Assembly: GCA_902598125.1 (NCBI GenBank)
Contig: CACKAJ010000004.1
Location: forward strand, 95,697-159,696
Direction: 5' to 3'
DNA length: 64,000 bases
From: an uncultured Pelagibacteraceae bacterium
GTDB taxonomy: Bacteria; Pseudomonadota; Alphaproteobacteria; Pelagibacterales; Pelagibacteraceae
Part shown: positions 1 through 9,554 of the stretch, piece after piece
Layout of the letters: each line of letters begins with the position of its first letter
How positions within the stretch are numbered: the stretch's first letter is position 1
Notes under the pieces: model-generated
Seen by the model: the letters and a program-made list of their open reading frames with translations, nothing else
What the model was told of the DNA's origin: nothing
Database searches by the model: none
Position numbers and translations under genes: made by a program

Positions 1-1866
1 GTTATCTTTATCATTAGGTTTTGCGTCTTTAGGACTATCAGCTTTACTAGCTTCAGGTTTTTGTTGGCTTTTGTAAACAGCTTCGCCTAATTTCATAGAA
101 ACTTGAATTAAACTTTGTGTTTTTTTCTTAATATCTTCTGAGTCAGATCCCTCTAAAGATTTTTTAAGATCAGCTATTCCATTTTCAATAGCTTTCTTTT
201 CTTCCTCAGAAATTTTGTCACCATGTTCTTTCAAGCTTTTTTCTGTAGAAAAAATTAGGCTATCTGCTTGATTTCTAGCATCAACTGACTCTCTTTTCTT
301 TTTATCAGACTCTTTATTTGCCTCAGCGTCTTTGACCATCTTATTAATTTCTTCTTCTGATAAACCACCAGAAGCTTGAATTTGAATTTTTTGTTCTTTT
401 CCAGTCCCTTTATCTTTAGCGGACACATTTACAATACCATTGGCATCTATATCGAATGTTACCTCAATTTGTGGTGTACCTCTTGCAGCTGGTGGTATTC
501 CAACTAATTCAAAGTTTCCTAAAATTTTATTGTCAGCTGCCATCTCTCTTTCACCTTGAAGAACTCTAATAGAAACAGCTGGTTGATTATCCTCAGCAGT
601 TGAGAAAACCTGACTTTTTTTTGTAGGTATAGTAGTATTTTTTTCAATTAGTTTAGTAGAAACTCCTCCTAGTGTTTCAATTCCTAACGAGAGTGGAGTT
701 ACATCCAAAAGTAAAACATCTTTTACATCACCTTGAAGCACACCACCTTGTATTGCAGCTCCCATAGCTACAACTTCATCAGGATTAACACTTTTATTAG
801 GTTCTTTTCCAAAAAAGTTTTTTACAGTTTCGATGATTTTTGGCATTCTAGTCATTCCTCCAACAAGAACTACCTCATTAATTTCTGCTGCAGAAAAGCC
901 AGAGTCTTTTAGAGCTGTCTTACAAGGTTCTAAAGTTCTATCTACTAAACTTTGAACTAGAGCTTCTAATTTGGCTCTTGTAAATTTTAAATTCAAATGT
1001 TTTGGACCAGTTTTATCTGCTGTTATAAATGGTAAATTTATTTCAGTCTGTGCTGCTGAAGAGAGTTCGATTTTTGCTTTTTCAGCAGCTTCTTTTAGTC
1101 TTTGAAGAGCAAGTTTATCAGATTTTAAATCTATACCATTATCTTTCTTAAATTCAGTTGCAAGGTACTCAACTATAGCATCATCAAAGTCTTCACCACC
1201 TAAAAATGTATCACCATTAGTCGATTTAACTTCAAATACTCCATCACCAATTTCTAAAATTGATATATCAAAGGTACCTCCACCTAAATCATAAACTGCA
1301 ATTTTTTTTCCACCTTTTTTGTCAAGACCGTAAGCTAAAGAGGCTGCAGTTGGCTCATTTATAATTCTTAAAACCTCAAGACCTGCAATTTTTCCAGCAT
1401 CTTTTGTTGCTTGTCTTTGAGAGTCGTTAAAATAAGCAGGTACAGTGATCACAGCTTTAGTAACAGCTTGACCCAAGTATTTTTCTGCTGTCTCTTTCAT
1501 TTTTTGCAATACAAATGCAGAAATTTGAGCAGGGGAATATTTTTTTCCTTTACCTTCAACCCAGGCATCGCCATTCTCAGATTTGACTATTTTATATGGA
1601 ACTTTAGAAATATCTTTTTGAACTGATGGTCCATCGAATTTTCTACCTATCAATCTTTTTGCAGCGAATATAGTATCACCTGCGTTAGTTACCGCTTGTC
1701 TTTTTGCTGGTTGACCAACTAATTTTTCTTCATTTTCTAGGAAAGCTACAACTGAAGGAGTAGTTCTAGCTCCCTCAGTATTTTCTAATACCTTTGCCTG
1801 CGTTCCATCCATAATGGCTACGCATGAATTAGTTGTCCCTAAATCTATACCTATTACTTTGCTCAT
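1..1866 (-). CDS. dnaK: Hsp70 chaperone DnaK (3' end cut off by window edge)
   Basis: Main cytosolic Hsp70. It binds exposed hydrophobic peptide stretches in an ATP-driven cycle with DnaJ and GrpE. The frame is open from an ATG at 1866 to the window edge (622 codons). The nucleotide-binding domain starts with the phosphate loop DLGTTNSC at residues 8-15 and contains the Hsp70 signatures [10 protein letters not shown] and a [12 protein letters not shown] segment. The substrate-binding domain follows, and the last codons are the Lys/Asp/Ala-rich tail. Compared with the usual 635-640 residues only a short C-terminus is missing. grpE lies 41 bp upstream on the same strand, so the two are probably co-transcribed. 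dnaJ would be expected beyond the edge but cannot be seen. Confidence 0.97.
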   Translation of the reverse strand, partial: MSKVIGIDLGTTNSCVAIMDGTQAKVLENTEGARTTPSVVAFLENEEKLVGQPAKRQAVTNAGDTIFAAKRLIGRKFDGPSVQKDISKVPYKIVKSENGDAWVEGKGKKYSPAQISAFVLQKMKETAEKYLGQAVTKAVITVPAYFNDSQRQATKDAGKIAGLEVLRIINEPTAASLAYGLDKKGGKKIAVYDLGGGTFDISILEIGDGVFEVKSTNGDTFLGGEDFDDAIVEYLATEFKKDNGIDLKSDKLALQRLKEAAEKAKIELSSAAQTEINLPFITADKTGPKHLNLKFTRAKLEALVQSLVDRTLEPCKTALKDSGFSAAEINEVVLVGGMTRMPKIIETVKNFFGKEPNKSVNPDEVVAMGAAIQGGVLQGDVKDVLLLDVTPLSLGIETLGGVSTKLIEKNTTIPTKKSQVFSTAEDNQPAVSIRVLQGEREMAADNKILGNFELVGIPPAARGTPQIEVTFDIDANGIVNVSAKDKGTGKEQKIQIQASGGLSEEEINKMVKDAEANKESDKKKRESVDARNQADSLIFSTEKSLKEHGDKISEEEKKAIENGIADLKKSLEGSDSEDIKKKTQSLIQVSMKLGEAVYKSQQKPEASKADSPKDAKPNDKDN

Positions 1867-1907
1867 AATTCATGACTTATATGGGTGTTATTTTTTTATC
1901 TACAAGG

Positions 1908-2513
1908 CTAATTTTTATCTTTTTTATCCTCATTTTCATTATCTTTAGTGGATTTTTTCTTGCTAACACTTACAAGAGACGGTCTTAACAACCTTTCCCC
2001 AAGCATGTAGCCAGCCTGTATTTCATGAAGAATTTTGCCTGGTTCTTTTTCATCATCTTCAACTTCAGACATTGCTTGATGAAAATTAGGATCAAACGTC
2101 TGATTACCAACTTCAATTTTTTTGATTCTATTTTTCTCAAATATTGAAATGAGATCTTTTTCAATAATTGTTAAATTTTCTAAAAATTTATCTAAATCTT
2201 TATTAGTTTTTAGCTTTTCATCATTTTTAATAGCTTCTTTGGCTCTTTGAAGATTATCTAAGGTTGCCAACATTTCTTTAGCAAAATTAAATGAACCGAA
2301 TTCAAATGCGTCTTTAATTTCCTTTTCGAAACGTCTTCTTTGATTTTCAATTTCGGCAAGGGATCTTAGTAATTTATCTTCGGACTCCTTTAACTTCTCT
2401 TCAATTGTTTTCTCTTTTTCGACATTATCATTTGAATGAGACTTTTTATCCTCAGGCTTATCCATCTCTGATTCAATATTTTTAACGTTATCTTCTTTAT
2501 CTTTTTCACTCAT
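1908..2513 (-). CDS. grpE: Nucleotide exchange factor GrpE
   Basis: GrpE dimers open the DnaK nucleotide cleft to release ADP. The 201-residue protein has a long charged, probably disordered N-terminus (about residues 1-35), then the helical coiled-coil region (about 40-110). The C-terminal beta domain ends in the family signature GERLLRPSLVSVSK. It is the first gene of a grpE-dnaK operon. Its start faces rdgB across a 45-bp gap containing a 16-bp perfect palindrome (2527-2542). No CIRCE element (the HrcA operator) is seen there. Confidence 0.96.
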   Translation of the reverse strand: MSEKDKEDNVKNIESEMDKPEDKKSHSNDNVEKEKTIEEKLKESEDKLLRSLAEIENQRRRFEKEIKDAFEFGSFNFAKEMLATLDNLQRAKEAIKNDEKLKTNKDLDKFLENLTIIEKDLISIFEKNRIKKIEVGNQTFDPNFHQAMSEVEDDEKEPGKILHEIQAGYMLGERLLRPSLVSVSKKKSTKDNENEDKKDKN

Positions 2514-2526
2514 TCAATTTGCTATA

Positions 2527-2542
2527 TAGTAAGTACTTACTA
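2527..2542. promoter_or_regulatory. 16-bp perfect palindrome in the grpE/rdgB divergent promoter gap
   Basis: TAGTAAGTACTTACTA is identical to its own reverse complement and sits in the middle of the 45-bp gap between the divergent grpE and rdgB start codons. Both promoters must overlap it. The symmetry and position suggest an operator for a dimeric regulator, but the cognate protein is unknown. It is neither CIRCE-like nor Irr/Fur-box-like. Confidence 0.5.
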
Positions 2543-2558
2543 AATTACTAGGCTTCAT

Positions 2559-3134
2559 ATGAAAAAAATATTGATTGGTACACATAATAAAGGAAAATTC
2601 AGAGAAATCGCATACCTACTACCAAAAAAATATAAAAAAATTTCGCCATTATCGTTGAAAATTAAAAGTCCAAAAGAAACAGGTAAAACATTTATTTCTA
2701 ATTCGAAACTTAAAGTAAAATTTTTTTCAAAATACGTAAACTACCCTGTTATATCTGATGACTCTGGACTATGTATAAGTGTTTTAAAAAATAAACCAGG
2801 AATTTATTCAGCTAGGCTTGCTAAGAAACATGGGAGTTTTTATAAAGCAATGAAATACATTTTAAAAAAAATAAAGAAAGAAAGAAATAGAAAAGCTACC
2901 TTTGTATGCAGTCTCTCTTATAAAGATAAAGTTGGTAAAATAACTTCTGTGGTTGGCAAACTCAAAGGAAATATATCTACTAAGATTTTGGGTAAAAACG
3001 GATTCGGGTATGATCCGATTTTTATACCTTTAAACAAACAAATTTCTTTTGGTCAAATGTCTAAAAATAGAAAAATAAGAATGGATCACAGATATGTGGC
3101 ATTTCAAAAATTAAAGAAGAAAATTAAAATTTAA
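2559..3134 (+). CDS. rdgB: XTP/dITP pyrophosphatase (RdgB/HAM1 family)
   Basis: House-cleaning enzyme that hydrolyses dITP, dXTP and ITP to monophosphates so that deaminated purines are not built into DNA or RNA. The 191-residue protein shows the HAM1 features in order: GTHNKGKFREI near residues 7-17, the metal-binding SDDSGL at 66-71, and FGYDPIF at 149-155. A C-terminal DHRYVAF (176-182) stands where most homologues have SHRxxA. The length is typical. The 3' end overlaps the convergent LpoA-like gene by 11 bp. The start is only a few bases from the divergent-promoter palindrome, so its leader is very short. Confidence 0.93.
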   Translation: MKKILIGTHNKGKFREIAYLLPKKYKKISPLSLKIKSPKETGKTFISNSKLKVKFFSKYVNYPVISDDSGLCISVLKNKPGIYSARLAKKHGSFYKAMKYILKKIKKERNRKATFVCSLSYKDKVGKITSVVGKLKGNISTKILGKNGFGYDPIFIPLNKQISFGQMSKNRKIRMDHRYVAFQKLKKKIKI

Positions 3135-4278
3135 TAAACTTTTTATCCTCAGTTTTATAAATATCAAGTTCCTGGGTTAATCTGCCATTTTCAAAACTAA
3201 ATGTTCCAATTTTACCTTTTATTTTGTTTTTAAATAAAAAATCATTTACAGATTTAATCTCACCATTTTTCTTCCATACATAATAAATTAAACCCAAAGC
3301 ATCGTAAGATAAAATAGTAATTTCATTTGGATAAATTTTAAATTTGTCAAAATATTTATTATTATATTTTCTGAATTCCTTATAATTTACTGAAGGATAA
3401 TATAAATTTTTAATTGTGTTCTCGTAAAATATACTTTCATCAAACCATTGATTTATAGTTGTGAATAAAACCTTACTCTGGTTAACATCTGAGTAGACTA
3501 ATGAAGTTAGAACACTTTTTAAGTTATTACCGAAGTCTATAATTATTACAGAGTCAAAATTTACATCTCCAAGTGTATAAAGTTGCTCTAATCTTTCTAA
3601 TTCTCTAACAGACTGATCATCCTCTTTGTCTTCGAACATTTTTTTTCTCAATTCTAGGTTTCGTTTTCTCTGAGAATAATTTGTCAAAATTTCGATTTCA
3701 CCAGTAAGAACCTCTGGATTAGAGCTGTAAGTGAATTTTTTAATATTTTTTAAATTTAAATCATTTATTTTTTCTTCAATTAGTTCAAAATATTCATTTT
3801 TTGGATACATAATAACTGTTTTCTTCTTCTCTAATTTCTTAATAAATTTTGTTAAAGCATCAAGCTGAGACTCTAAGCTGATACCTATACTTATAATATT
3901 AGTTGAAAATTTAGGATTTATATTTGAAGGTGAAATAAAGATTAAATCATTAAATTTTTTAACTTCATTAAATTCACTATTAGCTATGGGCCCAATTATA
4001 ATTTTTGCACCACTTGATTTTATCTCGTTAATAGCTCCATTAAGTTTTTCCTTATTATTAAAACCAGAGTCCCTTGGAATTATAATTACATTTTTATCAT
4101 CTATTTCTTCAAGAGCTAACTGTAGCGAGTATAAAAGAGATTTTCCAACTTCACTGTAGGGACCAGAAAGAGGTGCCAACAAACCCACTTTAAGTGTTTT
4201 ATTGTTCTCTTCACTAAATAGATTAGAATTAAATATAAATAGTATATAAAAGATTATAGTAAAAATTTTAAATTTCAT
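3124..4278 (-). CDS. LpoA-like periplasmic binding protein (penicillin-binding protein activator family)
   Basis: A 384-residue periplasmic protein with the fold of type-1 (Leu/Ile/Val-type) binding proteins. The N-terminus is a signal peptide (MKFKIFTIIFYILFIFNSN...), followed by LKVGLLAPLSGPYSEVGKSL, typical of this superfamily. The ATG at 4278 was chosen because the signal peptide begins there; an upstream in-frame start at 4398 would bury it and run into rsmI. The neighbours (divergent rsmI, then a BON lipoprotein) match the E. coli rsmI-lpoA-dolP locus, supporting a role in stimulating peptidoglycan synthases. Unlike gammaproteobacterial LpoA I see no lipobox cysteine, so it should be soluble rather than lipid-anchored. 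An amino-acid transporter binding protein is less likely because no permease or ATPase is nearby. Confidence 0.75.
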   Translation of the reverse strand: MKFKIFTIIFYILFIFNSNLFSEENNKTLKVGLLAPLSGPYSEVGKSLLYSLQLALEEIDDKNVIIIPRDSGFNNKEKLNGAINEIKSSGAKIIIGPIANSEFNEVKKFNDLIFISPSNINPKFSTNIISIGISLESQLDALTKFIKKLEKKKTVIMYPKNEYFELIEEKINDLNLKNIKKFTYSSNPEVLTGEIEILTNYSQRKRNLELRKKMFEDKEDDQSVRELERLEQLYTLGDVNFDSVIIIDFGNNLKSVLTSLVYSDVNQSKVLFTTINQWFDESIFYENTIKNLYYPSVNYKEFRKYNNKYFDKFKIYPNEITILSYDALGLIYYVWKKNGEIKSVNDFLFKNKIKGKIGTFSFENGRLTQELDIYKTEDKKFIKF

Positions 4279-4279
4279 A

Positions 4280-5119
4280 ATGAAATTACTTTCAAAACAC
4301 TTATATATTGTTTCCACACCTATTGGAAACTTAGATGATATCACTTTTAGGGCTTTAGAGACTTTAAAATACTCAGACATAATTCTTTGTGAAGACACTA
4401 GACGATCGATTAAACTTTTAAGTCATTATAAAATTAAAAAAAAATTAATTTCCTATCACAAATTTAATGAGAGAAAACAACTTTCAAATATCATTGAATA
4501 TTTTAAAGAGGGCAAAATTTTGTCATTAATATCTGATGCCGGCACGCCTTTGCTGTCTGATCCTGGTCGATTGTTAGTAAACCAATGTATAGAAAATAAT
4601 ATTCAAGTGGTTCCAATACCTGGTGTTTCTTCTATTACTTCAGCACTAAGCGTATCGGGTTTTAAAGATCAATTTTTATTTTATGGTTTTTTGCCAAAAA
4701 ACGAGAATGAGTTAGTAAAAGTTTTAAATTCTTTATCAAACAATACATATACTTTAGTTTTTTTCATAAATTCAAAAAAAATAAATTTTTACCTAAAAAA
4801 CTTTAAAAAATTCTTTTCAGGAAGAAAAATACTTATAGCAAAAGAAATTACAAAAATTCACGAAGCTTTCATAAGAGAAAGTGTAGATAATTTAAAATTA
4901 TTTAAAAATTCTCTAAAAGGAGAATTGACGATTGTTATCTCTGATCTCAATATAAAAGTTATAAAATTTGACGAGGAAAAAATTGTGAATAAGATAAAAA
5001 AATATTTAAAGAAATATACTTTGAAGGATACTGTAAGTTTAATTTTAGAAACTGAAAAAATAAACAAGAAAAAAGTTTATGATTTATGTTTAAAAATCAA
5101 AAATGAAAAAACTCTTTAG
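4280..5119 (+). CDS. rsmI: 16S rRNA (cytidine1402-2'-O)-methyltransferase RsmI
   Basis: Methylates the ribose of C1402 in the decoding centre of 16S rRNA using SAM. The 279-residue protein belongs to the tetrapyrrole-methylase fold. Near the N-terminus are LYIVSTPIGNLDDIT (8-22) and CEDTRRS (37-43), and the SAM-site motif SDAGTP lies at 85-90, followed by LLSDPG and VVPIPGVSS. Its ATG begins one base after the start codon of the divergent LpoA-like gene, so each promoter must lie inside the other gene. The 3' end overlaps the BON lipoprotein gene by 17 bp. yraN, often found between the two, is absent. Confidence 0.95.
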   Translation: MKLLSKHLYIVSTPIGNLDDITFRALETLKYSDIILCEDTRRSIKLLSHYKIKKKLISYHKFNERKQLSNIIEYFKEGKILSLISDAGTPLLSDPGRLLVNQCIENNIQVVPIPGVSSITSALSVSGFKDQFLFYGFLPKNENELVKVLNSLSNNTYTLVFFINSKKINFYLKNFKKFFSGRKILIAKEITKIHEAFIRESVDNLKLFKNSLKGELTIVISDLNIKVIKFDEEKIVNKIKKYLKKYTLKDTVSLILETEKINKKKVYDLCLKIKNEKTL

Positions 5120-5684
5120 TTTAATATTTGTTTTATGTTTAACAGCATGTTCATCAGCAACACAATTTGGAGCTGGAGTTAATATTACATTTGATCCCAG
5201 AACTATTGGAATGCAAATTGACGACACAATTATGCAAAAATCTCTGTCTGCAAGATTAGCACTTGTAGACAAAAAATACTTCTTATCTATTCAATCTGAA
5301 GTGCTCGATGGTAGAATTTTTTTATCCGGTAAAGTTGATCAACCAGAGGAAAAAATTAAAATAACCAAAATGGCTTGGGAGACTAAAGGTGTACGTTCAG
5401 TCAAAAATGCCATTACAATAAAAGGACAAAGTAATTTTAAAAATACTGCAAAAGATATTCTTATAACTAGTCAACTGAGAACTGCTTTAATTTTAAATAA
5501 AAAGACGAAATCAAGAAACTATACTTTAGAAACAGTGAACAAGAATATTTATATTTTTGGTATTGCAATGGATGAGGATGAAAAAAAAGAAGTAATGGAA
5601 GAAGCAAATAAGATTTACGATGTCGAGAAAGTTATTCCATCGATATACCTTGCTTCTGAGTTAAGCAGAACAAAGATTAACTAG
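5103..5684 (+). CDS. BON-domain outer-membrane lipoprotein (DolP/YraP-like)
   Basis: A 193-residue lipoprotein with a short signal peptide and lipobox LTAC (Cys16), so it should be lipid-modified and sent to the outer membrane. Two BON domains follow, roughly residues 45-107 and 113-185. These domains bind anionic phospholipid and support envelope integrity in E. coli DolP. The start overlaps the end of rsmI, and the rsmI-dolP order is conserved in other proteobacteria, which supports the call. The stop overlaps the convergent maeB by 8 bp. Confidence 0.85.
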   Translation: MKKLFSLIFVLCLTACSSATQFGAGVNITFDPRTIGMQIDDTIMQKSLSARLALVDKKYFLSIQSEVLDGRIFLSGKVDQPEEKIKITKMAWETKGVRSVKNAITIKGQSNFKNTAKDILITSQLRTALILNKKTKSRNYTLETVNKNIYIFGIAMDEDEKKEVMEEANKIYDVEKVIPSIYLASELSRTKIN

Positions 5685-7959
5685 AATAATCTATTACATC
5701 AGAGGAATAGGCTGCTATAGATGCCAAATTTAAAATTTCTGATGTACTTGCTCTTAAAGGTGCAACTTCTATAGGTTGACCCAATCCAATTAATAAAGGT
5801 CCAATACTTTTACCGCCACCAAAAACTTTCATAAGTTTAGTTGATATCGCTGCACTATGTAATGCTGGCATGATTAATACATTTGCATTACCTACTATTT
5901 TTGAAAATGGATAAATTTCTTTGTATATAGGATTCAAGGCCACATCTGGCTGCATTTCACCATCAAAATTAAAATCAACTTTTTCTTTTTTCAATTTTTC
6001 AATAGCGTCTCTCACATGCCTTGTATTTCTCGATAAAGGTTTTCCAAAAGTCGAATGAGATAAAAAAGCAACTTTTGGTTCAAATCCAAACAATCTTGCT
6101 ATTCGCACGCATGATTTTGAAATATTTACTAATCTTTCAGCAGATGGTAGTTCAGTAACATTAGTATCAGCTACCAGTATTGTTTTTCCTTTAGAAACAA
6201 TCATTGTCATTCCAAAAATCTCCTCACCCGGTCTTGCTTCCACAACTTTTTTAAGTTTTTCAATAGAAGCAGCATAATGTCGTATATTTCCAGTTACCAT
6301 TGCATCAGCATCCTTGCAAGCAATCATAGATGAACCCCATGCTATCCTATCATTTCTGACTAGACGATCTACGTCTCTTTCTAGTTGTCCTTCTCTTTGA
6401 AGTTTTGTGTATAAATGTTTAACATATTTTTCTCTCTTTTGTTTATCCGTCGAATTTACTATTTGAATTTTGTAATTTTCATTTAATCCTATTTTTTTTA
6501 ATTGCTCTTTAACTCTTTTTTCAGCTCCAATTAATATTGGGATACCCAACCTATTTCTTCCAAATTCGATCGCTGCTTTGAGCATATTCTCATCTTCACC
6601 TTCGGCAAATATTACTCTTTTAGGATTTTTTCTTACTTTTGCATTTATACCTTGCATAATTGACATTGATGGATCTAATCGATTTGATAACTGATCTTTG
6701 TAGAGTTCTATGTCTTCAATTTTTTTTCTAGCAGCTCCACTTTTTATTGCTGCTTGCGCCACTGCAGCAGGTATTACGCTTATTAACCTTGGATCAAATG
6801 TCGAGGGAATAATATAATTTCTCCCATATCTTGGTCGATCTCCACCATATGCTGCAACTACCTCATCTGGAACATTTTCCCGAGCTAATAAAGCTATTGC
6901 ATTCGCCGCCGCTACTTTCATTTCTTCGTTAATTGCTTTTGCTCTTACATCAAGCGCCCCTCTAAAAATATACGGAAAGCCAATAAGATTATTCACTTGA
7001 TTAGGATAATCAGAGCGACCCGTAGCAATAATTGCGTCATCTCTCACTTCTTGAATTAACTCTGGTTTTATTTCAGGATCTGGATTAGCACATGCGAATA
7101 TAATTGGATTTTTTGACATAGATTTTACCATCTCTTTGTTAACCACATCCTTAGCTGATAAACCAAGAAACACATCAGCGTTTTTCATCGCATCGGAAAG
7201 TGTTCTTAAATTTGTATCTATAGCAAAAGCAGATTTGAATTGATCAATATTTTTTCTCCCTTTGTAAATAACTCCTTTACTATCGCACATTATTATATTT
7301 TCATTTTTAACTCCTGAGCTTTTAAATAAATTTGCACAAGCTTGAGCTGAGGCACCAGCGCCATTAACTACTATTTTTACATCTGAAATTTTTTTCTTAG
7401 AAATGTCTAAAGCGTTAATCAAAGCTGCTGTTGTTATAATAGCAGTTCCATGTTGGTCATCATGAAAAACAGGAATATCCAATGTCTCTTTTAATTTTTG
7501 TTCTATAATAAAGCAATCAGGAGCAGCAATATCCTCAAGATTTATTCCACCAAATGTTCCACTAATATTTTTTATAGTTTCAATAATTGAACTGGTATCG
7601 TTATTATCAATTTCAATATCGATAGAGTCAATATCAGCAAAGCGTTTGAATAGAACTGATTTACCCTCCATAACAGGTTTAGATGCTAAAGACCCCAGAT
7701 TTCCTAAACCCAAAATTGCAGATCCATTACTAATAACTGCAACTAAATTTCCTTTACTAGTGTAATCATATGCAAGTTCTGGATTTTTAGATATTTCTTT
7801 TACAGGTGCTGCCACTCCAGGCGAGTAGGCTAAAGATAAATCTCTTTTAGTTGTAAGTGGTTTTGACGATCCTATCTCAATTTTGCCTGACTTACCTTTT
7901 ATATGAAAATCGAGTGCTTCTTTATCTGAATAGTGATCTATTTCTGTTTTTTTTGGCAT
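5677..7959 (-). CDS. maeB: NADP-type malic enzyme with C-terminal phosphotransacetylase-like domain
   Basis: Oxidatively decarboxylates malate to pyruvate, supplying NAD(P)H and linking the TCA cycle to pyruvate. The 760-residue protein is the long, two-part form. The malic-enzyme half carries SLAYSPGVA (catalytic Tyr45), EDIAAPDC (metal ligands, 142-149), HDDQHGT (166-172) and the dinucleotide-binding NGAGAS (199-204). From about residue 435 it becomes phosphotransacetylase-like (RVIFAEGEDE ... MPALHSAAIS), a part known in MaeB proteins as an allosteric module without proven transferase activity. It is monocistronic, convergent with the BON lipoprotein gene and divergent from murJ. Confidence 0.95.
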   Translation of the reverse strand: MPKKTEIDHYSDKEALDFHIKGKSGKIEIGSSKPLTTKRDLSLAYSPGVAAPVKEISKNPELAYDYTSKGNLVAVISNGSAILGLGNLGSLASKPVMEGKSVLFKRFADIDSIDIEIDNNDTSSIIETIKNISGTFGGINLEDIAAPDCFIIEQKLKETLDIPVFHDDQHGTAIITTAALINALDISKKKISDVKIVVNGAGASAQACANLFKSSGVKNENIIMCDSKGVIYKGRKNIDQFKSAFAIDTNLRTLSDAMKNADVFLGLSAKDVVNKEMVKSMSKNPIIFACANPDPEIKPELIQEVRDDAIIATGRSDYPNQVNNLIGFPYIFRGALDVRAKAINEEMKVAAANAIALLARENVPDEVVAAYGGDRPRYGRNYIIPSTFDPRLISVIPAAVAQAAIKSGAARKKIEDIELYKDQLSNRLDPSMSIMQGINAKVRKNPKRVIFAEGEDENMLKAAIEFGRNRLGIPILIGAEKRVKEQLKKIGLNENYKIQIVNSTDKQKREKYVKHLYTKLQREGQLERDVDRLVRNDRIAWGSSMIACKDADAMVTGNIRHYAASIEKLKKVVEARPGEEIFGMTMIVSKGKTILVADTNVTELPSAERLVNISKSCVRIARLFGFEPKVAFLSHSTFGKPLSRNTRHVRDAIEKLKKEKVDFNFDGEMQPDVALNPIYKEIYPFSKIVGNANVLIMPALHSAAISTKLMKVFGGGKSIGPLLIGLGQPIEVAPLRASTSEILNLASIAAYSSDVIDYSS

Positions 7960-8027
7960 TTAGTTAAATGAGTATGTAATATAAAAAATGATAATTCACT
8001 AAAAATTTATGGCCTAATTAAGAATTT

Positions 8028-9554
8028 ATGAACCTATTATCTTCAGTATCAATATTCAGTTTTTTTACGTTAATAAGTAGAATATTAGGTTATCTGCGGG
8101 ATATTTTGATAGCAGTATTTTTAGGAGCATCAATTTTTGCTGATGCTTTTTTTGTTGCATTTAGATTACCAAATACTTTTAGACGATTATTTGCCGAAGG
8201 AACATTCAATGCAGCTTTTATACCTAGTTACACATCTGCAAAAGTCGAAGATAAAAAAAAGGGTAAAAAGTTTGCTAACGATGTTTTAAGTTCTTTATTT
8301 TTAATTTTATTGTTTATAGTGACAATAGTAGAAATTTTTACTCCGTACTTAATTTATATTATTGCACCAGGTTTTTCAGAAGATCAAATAAAATTTAATT
8401 TAGCTGTCGAACTTACGAGAATTACATTTCCATTTTTATTATTTATAAGTTTGTCATCTTTTTTTGCCGGCATACTCAATTCTAATAATAAATTTGCAGC
8501 TGCTGCTGCTGCACCTATCATATTAAATATAGTTTTAATTTTAAGTTTAATCTACTCTTACATGCAAGGATTAAATTATGTAAATCAACTTTCTTATGGT
8601 GTCACTATAGCAGGTATAATCCAACTATCTTTTTTAATCTATGTTACTAAAAAATTTTATAAACCTGCTCTTAGTTTTAGTTTAAAATTTAGCAGTAAAG
8701 TAAAATTTTTTTTTAAAAAACTAATACCAAGTATTTTATCTTCAGGTGTCACTCAAATTAATATTTTAGTTGGAACAATAATAGCTTCTTTTCAATCGGG
8801 TGCAGTATCCTATCTATATTATGCTGATAGAGTTTATCAAATTAATCTTGCTTTAGCAGGAATAGCTGTTGGAACCGTTTCTTTACCAGTTCTGTCTAAA
8901 GCTTTTAAAATGAAAAATGTTAAAAAAATTTCTGATATACAAAACAAATCTTTTGAACTTTCACTCCTATTTTCTATTCCTGCGAGCTTTGGATTAATTT
9001 TTGCATCGAGCGAAATAGTTAATGCATTATTTGGATACGGCTCTTTTTCTGTAAATGATGTTGAAATGACATCCGCTGCCTTAAAGTTTTTTGGATATGG
9101 AGTTCCAGCTTTTGCATTAATAAAAATTTTATCAAATTTCTTTTTCGCAAGAGATAATACCAAAACACCTTTTTATATTTCTGTATTCATTGTTTTTTTA
9201 AACATTTTGATTAGCGTAAGTCTTTTTAACAAAATTGGTTTTATTATTATTCCAATTGCAACATCAATTTCAACTTGGATTGGAGTTTTAATTTATATCT
9301 ATTTATTAAATAGTAAAAAAATTTTACTGTTAAAAAATCAATTAATAGTAAATTTTATTAAGATATTGATTTCAACAATTATTATGGTGTCTATATTAAT
9401 ATTTTCTTTAAACAGGTTCTCAAATTATTTAGACTATAGCTATAATTATAAAGCAGTTTATCTAATATCAATTGTAGCTTTTGTGGGTATGTTTTATTTA
9501 TTATCATGTTATTTATTAGGAATATTAAAACTTAAAAATTATAAAACAAATTGA
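8028..9554 (+). CDS. murJ: Lipid II flippase MurJ (MviN)
   Basis: Integral membrane protein that moves lipid II across the cytoplasmic membrane for peptidoglycan synthesis. Its 508 residues form many hydrophobic segments, consistent with the 14-helix MOP-superfamily fold. The N-terminus contains SRILGYLRDILIA and the conserved FRLPNTFRRLFAEGTFNAAFIP, diagnostic for MurJ. The arginines in this segment lie in the substrate cavity in studied homologues. trpS begins at the next base after the TGA stop, so the two are co-transcribed and probably coupled. The gap to divergent maeB is 68 bp. Confidence 0.96.
   Translation: MNLLSSVSIFSFFTLISRILGYLRDILIAVFLGASIFADAFFVAFRLPNTFRRLFAEGTFNAAFIPSYTSAKVEDKKKGKKFANDVLSSLFLILLFIVTIVEIFTPYLIYIIAPGFSEDQIKFNLAVELTRITFPFLLFISLSSFFAGILNSNNKFAAAAAAPIILNIVLILSLIYSYMQGLNYVNQLSYGVTIAGIIQLSFLIYVTKKFYKPALSFSLKFSSKVKFFFKKLIPSILSSGVTQINILVGTIIASFQSGAVSYLYYADRVYQINLALAGIAVGTVSLPVLSKAFKMKNVKKISDIQNKSFELSLLFSIPASFGLIFASSEIVNALFGYGSFSVNDVEMTSAALKFFGYGVPAFALIKILSNFFFARDNTKTPFYISVFIVFLNILISVSLFNKIGFIIIPIATSISTWIGVLIYIYLLNSKKILLLKNQLIVNFIKILISTIIMVSILIFSLNRFSNYLDYSYNYKAVYLISIVAFVGMFYLLSCYLLGILKLKNYKTN

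Noticed and set aside
1411..1626. 71-codon plus-strand open frame
   Set aside because: Lies wholly antisense to the well-conserved ATPase region of dnaK, has no recognisable domain and is Phe/Ser-rich as expected for an antisense shadow.
8009..8017. Tiny upstream frame (ATG GCC TAA) before murJ
   Set aside because: Only two codons and no ribosome-binding site; chance occurrence in AT-rich DNA.
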